Shown here one piece after another: positions 54,707 through 61,612 of a stretch of 64,000 nucleotides of DNA. This DNA comes from Flavobacterium branchiicola (GTDB lineage: Bacteria > Bacteroidota > Bacteroidia > Flavobacteriales > Flavobacteriaceae). Within the stretch, counting starts at the first letter, position 1. Every line of letters begins with the position of its first letter. Location of the stretch: positions 310,001 through 374,000 of the forward strand of contig NZ_JAGYWA010000005.1 in assembly GCF_018383905.1 (NCBI RefSeq). Reading direction: 5' to 3'. The notes below the pieces were generated by a model that searched no databases, was not told where the DNA came from, and saw only the letters and a list, made by a program, of their open reading frames with translations. The translations under genes were made by a program, and so were the position numbers.

Positions 54707-55114
54707 ATGGCCCCAACTATAAAAAAATATTTTATTTATATTATATTTTTGGTTTCGCCTATAGCAATAAATGCACAGAATTCAACAGGAAAAACAGTAG
54801 TTTCTCCAGATTCTTTATGCAAAGCAATGGCGTTTAGCAACAACCAAAATAACAATTCAGCTGGTGTTTCTATCAGCAAATTAGATCATTCTAATCAGCC
54901 TATAGTAGGGCTATCCACCCCCGAGGATAGCCTTATTATCGCGCCTGGTGATAAGAATCTATCTACAGAGTGTAACGAAAACAAATTACTTTCTGCAACG
55001 TATTCTGTTCTTGCAAAAGACATTATCGAGAATTACAAGTATGATTTTTCGGAAACATTTATTGATATTTTGTTTTTTGAGAATATAGATTTAGCAAGAA
55101 CACGCACTATATGA
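54707..55114 (+). CDS. Small secreted protein of unknown function
   Basis: A 135-residue protein with a signal peptide (KYFIYIIFLVSPIAINAQ). The mature part is polar and low in recognisable motif (PDSLCKAMAFSNNQNNNSAG ... YSVLAKDIIENYKYDFSETFIDILFFENIDLARTR). Its stop overlaps the next start by 4 bp, so translation of the two is coupled. Confidence 0.6.
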   Translation: MAPTIKKYFIYIIFLVSPIAINAQNSTGKTVVSPDSLCKAMAFSNNQNNNSAGVSISKLDHSNQPIVGLSTPEDSLIIAPGDKNLSTECNENKLLSATYSVLAKDIIENYKYDFSETFIDILFFENIDLARTRTI

Positions 55115-56568
55115 TTCAGAAAACTACTTTGTCTTTTTCTAAAATTTTATTTCTATTTGGTATAATTCTGTTTACTAAATCGAGCCTGCACGCGCAAACA
55201 AAATCAATTAGCCCTCAACAATTAGGCTTTGACAGAATTTGTGCAGGCCCGGATGGAAACGATTATAGCGCTACTTTTACCTATGCAGGATTTCCGGCAG
55301 GAACAGTATTTGTTGTCGAACTTTCGACCAATAATTTTACAACTATTGTTACCACAAATACAATTAGTGTTTCTGATCCGGCTGCGAATCAAAAAACGAT
55401 TAACTTTTCTGTTCCTACAGATTTAGCCGGATCAGATAGTTATAGTCTTAGAGTTTCAACTACTGGTTTTTCAAGTCCTAAGTTTGTTTCTTTTGGATTA
55501 AAAACGTCTTTCCCTATCTATTACAGAGCACATAACAATCAATACACTATTAATAATTTTAATGGTACAGCTACTTTTTGTGCTGGTGGTAGTTATTTGT
55601 TAAGTATCGATGCTGATTCAACAACCCCGTTAAATGATTCTCCTTTAAAGTTTAAGTTTTTAACTTATAACTGGTTTAAAGATAATGGACCTGTAACGCC
55701 TCCAACCCTTGTGGCTGGAGCGACAGGATCAACCTATGCTGTAACTGCAGAAGGAGTTTATTACGCAGAAACAAATTATGGTACTTGTACATCAGAGTCA
55801 TATTCAAACCGTGTTACGGTTAGCTCTTCGGCTTCTGGTTCTGCAGTTACCATCAACTCAAATTTAGGAAACCCATTTTGTTCTACAGGTTCAGGAACTA
55901 TTTTAACAGCTACAGACGGTAATAAGTTCTTGTGGAAAAAAGATGGTGTAAATTTCCCTGGTGGAACAACACGCAGTATTACAACAAATGAGGCTGGAAT
56001 TTATACAGTAGAAGTAGATTTTGGTGGTTGTGTATCTTCTGGTTCAATTGATTTAAAAAGTAATAGTTTTTCAGCTAGTATAGATGTCCCGGATACTAGT
56101 TCGATAGACGAAGGAGAAACGATTAATGTTTCTATAACTACAGATGCTGTTAGCCCGACTTTTGAATGGTTTTTAAACGGAAATGCCATTGCTGGCGCCA
56201 ACGGCAATTCATATGTGGTAGCCGTACCAGGTAATTATAAGGCAAAAGTTTCTCAGTCAACAGGTTGTTCAAGTTCTAAAGAATTTGATTTTAAAGTTAC
56301 CGGACCGGCGCAGCCAACATCAGTAATTCAAAACATTGTCAAGTTAAGCGGCCAGCATCCATATTGGAACATTCCGGACGTTTACAAGAACGAAAACACC
56401 AAAGTAATAATATTAAGCTCCAATGGCGATAAAGTTCTAGATGTTGTCAATTATCAAGGTGATTGGCCACAAAATGCAATTGATTTTAAAAATGTAAATC
56501 CAGTATATTACTATGTCATTCAAGCAGACACAGGTGAAAAAAAAGGATCAATAACTGTGATAAAATAA
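55111..56568 (+). CDS. sprC: SprC-like secreted protein with Ig/PKD-type repeats and CHU_C-like end
   Basis: A 485-residue protein: signal peptide (residues 1-29), then repeated Ig/PKD-like modules (about residues 30-400, e.g. VAGATGSTYAVTAEGVYYAETNYGTC and GSGTILTATDGNKFLWKKDG). The last 80 residues (WNIPDVYKNENTKVIILSSNGDKVLDVVNYQGDWP ... YYYVIQADTGEKKGSITVIK) match the gliding-motility C-terminal domain (CHU_C, type B sorting), but the usual TPNGDGIND stretch is replaced by LSGQHPY. By position it fits sprC of F. johnsoniae; the symbol is by analogy. Confidence 0.65.
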   Translation: MIQKTTLSFSKILFLFGIILFTKSSLHAQTKSISPQQLGFDRICAGPDGNDYSATFTYAGFPAGTVFVVELSTNNFTTIVTTNTISVSDPAANQKTINFSVPTDLAGSDSYSLRVSTTGFSSPKFVSFGLKTSFPIYYRAHNNQYTINNFNGTATFCAGGSYLLSIDADSTTPLNDSPLKFKFLTYNWFKDNGPVTPPTLVAGATGSTYAVTAEGVYYAETNYGTCTSESYSNRVTVSSSASGSAVTINSNLGNPFCSTGSGTILTATDGNKFLWKKDGVNFPGGTTRSITTNEAGIYTVEVDFGGCVSSGSIDLKSNSFSASIDVPDTSSIDEGETINVSITTDAVSPTFEWFLNGNAIAGANGNSYVVAVPGNYKAKVSQSTGCSSSKEFDFKVTGPAQPTSVIQNIVKLSGQHPYWNIPDVYKNENTKVIILSSNGDKVLDVVNYQGDWPQNAIDFKNVNPVYYYVIQADTGEKKGSITVIK

Positions 56569-56569
56569 T

Positions 56570-59500
56570 ATGAAGAAAATCCTACTATTCATAACTTTAT
56601 TTTACGGTTTTTCAAATGTACTCTATTCCCAGGATAAAACTGAGAATGGAGTTGTTTCGTTTTCATTACCTATAAGAAATTCATTAAAGTTTAATCGATA
56701 TTTAATTAACCCTGCATTTAGTTTTGTGAGAGAAACTAACGCTTATGCAAGTTTCTATAACAAAAGACAATGGGTACAATTTGAAAATGCGCCACAAACG
56801 TATTTGGTAAATTACTCCGGTCGTTTTAGAGAAAATGAAGCATTCGCATTTGGTTTATTTCAGCAGAATTATGGTTTAATGACTGTTTTTGGCGGAATCG
56901 GGAATTTTGCTCACAACATTGTTTTGCAGGAAGACAGTAATTTAACTTTTGGTATGAACGTCGGAATCTACCAAAGTGGTCTTAACAAAGGAAAAATTGT
57001 ATCTGATGATGTTGAAATTTTGAATGGAGATTATCCTTCAAATACTTTACTTACTGTTAATCCAGGTATCAATTACGGAACTACGTTTCTTGATTTTGGA
57101 TTATCGGTTAACAATTTAATTCTTTACAATTTTGGTTCAGGTGTAGTAAAAGAAGATCCGGAAAGAGCGATCGAATTACACGCAATGTATACAGGATATA
57201 TTGATACTTATGGTTTCTTTGACAGAAGTAAATTTTCCGGTATTATAAAAACGGAAATCAAAAAAGATAAAACAGTTATTTCCGGACTAGGTATGCTAAC
57301 GTTACAACAAGGAGTTTGGGCGCAGGCAGGTTACAATACTTTATACGGAGTTTCAGCAGGTTTAGGGGTTAATATTTCACCTAGCATTGCAATTGAATAT
57401 AATTATGAAAGAGGAATGGGCAATTTTGCAAACATGGGACCTTCTCATGAATTTGCAATTGCTTACCGATTTAAAAATAGAAATTACTATTACGGAGATG
57501 AAGAAGAAGGTTCTATAATAGATCCATCGAGACCAAAACCGGTACCAGCAAAACCAAAATCGGCTGCTACGCAAGTTGACAGAACTGAGATCGCAGAAAA
57601 GAACAGACTTGCTGCAGAAGCAAAAGCGGTAGCCGATGCAGAAGCAAAACAAGCACGATTAGCAGCTGCTGAAAAAGTTAAGGCAGATGCCGAAGCTGCG
57701 AGATTAAAATTATTGGCAGACAATAAAGCAAAAGCGGATGCTGCCGAAGCTCAAAAATTAAAATTAGCTGCAGATTCAAAAGCAACAGTTGATGCTGCTG
57801 AAGCACAAAAATTAAAACTAGCTGCAGATGCAAAAGCAAAAGCAGATGCTGCTGCTGCTGCAAGAACACAAACAGCGACAACAAACAGAGCAGTTGGTGC
57901 AGAACAAAAAACGCAAGCACAATTAGCTGCAGATAAAGTAAGAGCAGATGCTGAGGCACGCAGAATAAAATTAGCTGCCGATAATAAAGCAAGGGTTGAT
58001 GCTGCGGCGGCTGCAAGAGCACAAGCAATTGCAAACAAACCGACAGCAACAGCAGAACAAAAAGCACAAGCACAATTAGCGGCTGATAAAGTTAAAGCCG
58101 ATGCTGAGGCGCAAAAATTAAAACTAGCTGCAGATGCAAAAGCAAAAGCCGATGCTGAAGCAACAAAAGCACAAGTAGCTGCAAATAAACCAGCAGCAGC
58201 ACCACAAAAAACACAAGCACAATTAGCAGCAGAAAAAGCGAAAGCCGATGCTGAAGCATTAAGAGTTAAGTTAGCTGCAGATGCAAAAGCAAAAGCAGAT
58301 GCTGCCGAAGCGAAGAGAAAAGCAGATGTAAAAGCAAAAGCTGAAGCTGCCGATTTACAGTCAATTTTAGCTGCTGATGCAAAAGCAAAAGCAGACTCAG
58401 ATGCTTATCAGGCTAAACTTGCTGCTGAAGCTAAATTAAAAGCCGCTGAGACCGCAAAAACGAAAGCGAATATAGATGCGGCCAACAAAGCAAAATTAGC
58501 TGCTGACGCGAAAGCTAAAGCGGCAGAAGAAGCTGCATTAAAAGAAAAATTAGCTGCTGATGCAAAAACAAAAGCAGATGCAGAAGCAAGACAAGCTCTT
58601 ATCGCTGCAGAAGCATTAAAATCAAAACAAGCCGCTGAAGCAAAAGTTAAAGCAGAAGAAGATGCACGTCAGGCTAAACTTGCTGCCGATGCAAAAGCCA
58701 AAGTAGATGCAGAAGCATTACAAGCAAAACTAGTTGCCGATGCTAAAGCTAAAGCTGATGCGGAAGCACTTAAGATAAAACAAGCTGCAGAGGCAAAAGC
58801 AAAAGCTGATGAAGATGCAATTCAGGCAAAATTAGCTGCCGATGCAAAAGCCAAAGCCGATGCAGAAGCATTACAAGCAAAACTGGTTGCTGATGCAAAA
58901 GCAAAAGCTGATGCTCAAGCATTACAGGCTAAGCAAGTTGCAGACGCAAAAGTAAAAGCAGAAGAAGATGCACGTCAGGCTAAACTTGTTGCTGATGCGA
59001 AAGCAAAAGCCGATGCAGAAGCATTGCAAGCAAAATTAGCTGCTGATGCCAAAGCCAAAGCAGATGCAGAAGCGCTTAAAGTAAAAGAAGTACAGGAAGC
59101 AAAAGCAAAAGTGGAAGAAGAAGCTCGTCAGGCTAAATTAGCAGCCGATGCAAAAGCTAAAGCAGATGCTGAAGCATTACAAGCAAAATTAGCTGCAGAT
59201 GCGAAAGCAAAAGCGGATATGGAAGCATTACAAGCAAAACTAATTGCAGATGCAAGAGTTAAAGCTGATGCAGAAGCAACTGCAAAAGCAAAAGCCGATG
59301 CCGAAGCGAAACAATTACAGTTAGCTGAAGAAGCACGTCAGGCGAAATTAGAAGCTGATACAAAAGCTAAAGCGGATGCAGCAGCATTACAAGCAAAATT
59401 AGCAGCCGATGCAAAAGCAAAAGCAGATGCGGAAGCACTTAAAATAAAAGAAGCTCAGGAAGCAAAAGCAAAAGCAGATGAAGAAGTTCGTCAGGCGAAA

Positions 59501-61477
59501 TTAGCTGCAGATGCAAAAGCAAAAGCTGACGCAGAAGCATTACAAGCGAAATTAGCTGCCGATGCAAAAGCTAAAGCCGATGCGGAAGCACTTAAAATAA
59601 AAGAAGCTCAGGAAGTAAAAGCAAAAGCAGATGAAGAAGTTCGTCAGGCGAAATTAGCTGCGGATGCTAAAGCCAAAGCTGACGCAGAAGCATTACAAGC
59701 AAAATTAGCTGCCGATACAAAAGCAAAAGCTGATGCAGAAGCACTTAAAATAAAAGAAGCTCAGGAAGCAAAAGCTAAAGTTGAAGAAGAAGCTCGTCAG
59801 GCGAAATTAGCTTCAGACGCAAAAGCAAAAGCGGACGCAGAAGCATTACAAGCAAAACTTGCAGCTGATGCAAAAGCAAAAGCAGATATGCAGGCATTAC
59901 AAGCACAATTACTTGCAGATGCAAAAGTGAAAGCCGATGCTGAAGCTACTGCAAAAGCAAAAGCCGATGCTGAAGCAAGAGAATTACAATTAGCTGAAGA
60001 AGCTCGTCAGGCAAAATTAGCCGCCGATGCAAAAGCCAAAGCAGACGCAGAAGCATTACAGGCTAAACAAGTAGCGGATGCAAAAGCCAAAGCAGATGCT
60101 GTAGCATTGCAAGCAAAACTAGCAGCCGATGCAAAAGCCAAAGCAGATGCAGAAGCATTACAAGCAAAACTTGCAGCTGATGCAAAAGCTAAGGCAGATG
60201 CTGTAGCATTGCAGGCAAAATTAGCAGCAGACGCAAAAGCGAAAGCCGACGCAGAAGCATTACAAGCGAAACAAGCAGCTGAAGAAAAAGCAAAAGCGGA
60301 TGCAGAAGCAGTACAAGCAAAATTAGCAGCTGATGCAAAAGCCAAAGCAGATGCTGTAGCATTGCAAGCTAAACTAGCAGCCGATGCAAAAGCAAAAGCG
60401 GATGCAGAAGCATTACAAGCTAAACAAGCTGCAGATGCTAAAGTAAAAGCAGATGAAGAAGCTCGTCAGGCTAAATTGAATGCCGATGCAAAAGCAAAAG
60501 CAGATGCAGAAGCATTACAGGCGAGACTTGCAGAAGAAGCAGAATTAAAAGCAAAATTAGCAGCTGATGCTGCTGCGGTTGCCGCAGCAAAAGTAGCTTC
60601 AACGCCAAAAGACGATACAGCAAAAGCAATAGATAATTTAACACTATCTATAGAAAGTGCAAGTAAAACGCAAAAAGATTTATTGGCACAGTTTAATACA
60701 ACTGTAGCTAGTAAACAAAGAGATTTGAATGACTTGAAGGAAGAGAATGATTTAAGTGAAAAAGGAATCTACAAAGAACCAAAACCATTTAAAAGTGTTG
60801 CTGCAGAAAACAGTCAGTTAGAAGCTTTAAAAGCACAACTTGCAGAGGCGAACAAAAATCAAAAAGATGAAATTGCCCGATTGACAAACCTGTATAATGA
60901 CAGACTTAAAAAAGTTCCTAATAAAAATGATGCATTAAACAGAGCGTATCTTGAAAAGATAAACGAATTGAAAGCTGCTCAGTTGAAAATGGAAGAAGAC
61001 AGTGCAACGTTACTTTCGAATTTAGAGCGTATTAAAACGGAAACTGAAATCGAGAAAAAACGTAGAATTAAACGTGCTGCTTACGAAAACGATCAGGGAA
61101 GATACAATCAGGATATTGCAGCCCTTAAACGTATTAAGGAAACTACAAAATTGAGTAGTACACCACTTACAGCAAGAGATTTTGATTTTGGAGAAGACCA
61201 GTCAAATATGCAGATTATCAAGAACATTAAAAATTCTGAAAATGGATATTACATGATTGTTGCAGTTCATAATAGTATTGAGAAAAGAGATCAATTCCTG
61301 ACAAAAGCCGTTGCGGCAGGACGTTCAGATATTAATTTCTTTTACAATGTAACAACAAGTAAATATTATATCTACTACGAAAAATTCGATGGTTTGCAGG
61401 AAGCAACAAAAGCATTGGAGGCAAAAGGGAATAAGCCATACAATAGTAAAATGGCCATCGTAAAAGTGGAGAATTAA
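56570..61477 (+). CDS. sprD: SprD-like: PorP/SprF barrel fused to TolA-like repeats and SPOR-like tail
   Basis: A 1635-residue protein. Signal peptide (MKKILLFITLFYGFSNVLYSQ), then a PorP/SprF-type outer-membrane beta-barrel (about residues 22-305: LPIRNSLKFNRYLINPAFSFV, FGLFQQNYGLMTVFGGIGNFA, PGINYGTTFLDFGLSVNNLI, SIAIEYNYERGMGNF). Residues 330-1340 are an Ala/Lys/Asp/Glu helical repeat with a 17-residue unit (ALQAKLAADAKAKADAE), like TolA domain II. A coiled coil follows to about residue 1520. Residues 1555-1635 (GYYMIVAVHNSIEKRDQFLTK ...) look SPOR-like. It starts 1 bp after the previous stop. Placement before the SprB-like gene suggests SprD; the symbol is by analogy. Confidence 0.7.
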   Translation: MKKILLFITLFYGFSNVLYSQDKTENGVVSFSLPIRNSLKFNRYLINPAFSFVRETNAYASFYNKRQWVQFENAPQTYLVNYSGRFRENEAFAFGLFQQNYGLMTVFGGIGNFAHNIVLQEDSNLTFGMNVGIYQSGLNKGKIVSDDVEILNGDYPSNTLLTVNPGINYGTTFLDFGLSVNNLILYNFGSGVVKEDPERAIELHAMYTGYIDTYGFFDRSKFSGIIKTEIKKDKTVISGLGMLTLQQGVWAQAGYNTLYGVSAGLGVNISPSIAIEYNYERGMGNFANMGPSHEFAIAYRFKNRNYYYGDEEEGSIIDPSRPKPVPAKPKSAATQVDRTEIAEKNRLAAEAKAVADAEAKQARLAAAEKVKADAEAARLKLLADNKAKADAAEAQKLKLAADSKATVDAAEAQKLKLAADAKAKADAAAAARTQTATTNRAVGAEQKTQAQLAADKVRADAEARRIKLAADNKARVDAAAAARAQAIANKPTATAEQKAQAQLAADKVKADAEAQKLKLAADAKAKADAEATKAQVAANKPAAAPQKTQAQLAAEKAKADAEALRVKLAADAKAKADAAEAKRKADVKAKAEAADLQSILAADAKAKADSDAYQAKLAAEAKLKAAETAKTKANIDAANKAKLAADAKAKAAEEAALKEKLAADAKTKADAEARQALIAAEALKSKQAAEAKVKAEEDARQAKLAADAKAKVDAEALQAKLVADAKAKADAEALKIKQAAEAKAKADEDAIQAKLAADAKAKADAEALQAKLVADAKAKADAQALQAKQVADAKVKAEEDARQAKLVADAKAKADAEALQAKLAADAKAKADAEALKVKEVQEAKAKVEEEARQAKLAADAKAKADAEALQAKLAADAKAKADMEALQAKLIADARVKADAEATAKAKADAEAKQLQLAEEARQAKLEADTKAKADAAALQAKLAADAKAKADAEALKIKEAQEAKAKADEEVRQAKLAADAKAKADAEALQAKLAADAKAKADAEALKIKEAQEVKAKADEEVRQAKLAADAKAKADAEALQAKLAADTKAKADAEALKIKEAQEAKAKVEEEARQAKLASDAKAKADAEALQAKLAADAKAKADMQALQAQLLADAKVKADAEATAKAKADAEARELQLAEEARQAKLAADAKAKADAEALQAKQVADAKAKADAVALQAKLAADAKAKADAEALQAKLAADAKAKADAVALQAKLAADAKAKADAEALQAKQAAEEKAKADAEAVQAKLAADAKAKADAVALQAKLAADAKAKADAEALQAKQAADAKVKADEEARQAKLNADAKAKADAEALQARLAEEAELKAKLAADAAAVAAAKVASTPKDDTAKAIDNLTLSIESASKTQKDLLAQFNTTVASKQRDLNDLKEENDLSEKGIYKEPKPFKSVAAENSQLEALKAQLAEANKNQKDEIARLTNLYNDRLKKVPNKNDALNRAYLEKINELKAAQLKMEEDSATLLSNLERIKTETEIEKKRRIKRAAYENDQGRYNQDIAALKRIKETTKLSSTPLTARDFDFGEDQSNMQIIKNIKNSENGYYMIVAVHNSIEKRDQFLTKAVAAGRSDINFFYNVTTSKYYIYYEKFDGLQEATKALEAKGNKPYNSKMAIVKVEN
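57590..60590 (+). repeat. 51-bp coding repeat array within the sprD-like gene
   Basis: About 55 degenerate copies of a 51-bp unit encoding 17 residues of the AKLAADAKAKADAEALQ type. Units differ at synonymous positions (GCA/GCT/GCC) and in the last three residues (EAL, EDA, EEA). The array could expand or contract by recombination without breaking the frame. Confidence 0.85.
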
Positions 61478-61500
61478 TAGAATATATATTTAGAAAGCTC

Positions 61501-61525
61501 GTCCTTCTTAATTTTTGAGAAGGAC
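61501..61525 (+). other. Intergenic hairpin between sprD-like and sprB-like genes
   Basis: GTCCTTCT / AGAAGGAC, 8-bp stem with a 9-bp loop, not followed by a U-run. It may be an mRNA processing or stability element rather than a terminator. Confidence 0.45.
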
Positions 61526-61612
61526 ATTTATAATAAAAGTTTTAGAACGCTCTAGTTTGTTTTTTAATGCCCCTTAGAAAACAAGCGAAAAGCCCAAAAC
61601 AAAAAGAAGACT

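Noticed and set aside
57377-60345. Long open frames on the antisense strand of the sprD-like repeat (Ala/Leu-rich translations)
   Set aside because: They arise from the strongly biased GCA/AAA codon use of the Ala/Lys repeat; no start context or non-repetitive sequence supports them.
57590-60590. Regular 51-bp periodicity that could be taken for a CRISPR array
   Set aside because: Units are contiguous, in frame and degenerate at synonymous sites; there are no unique spacers and no cas genes.
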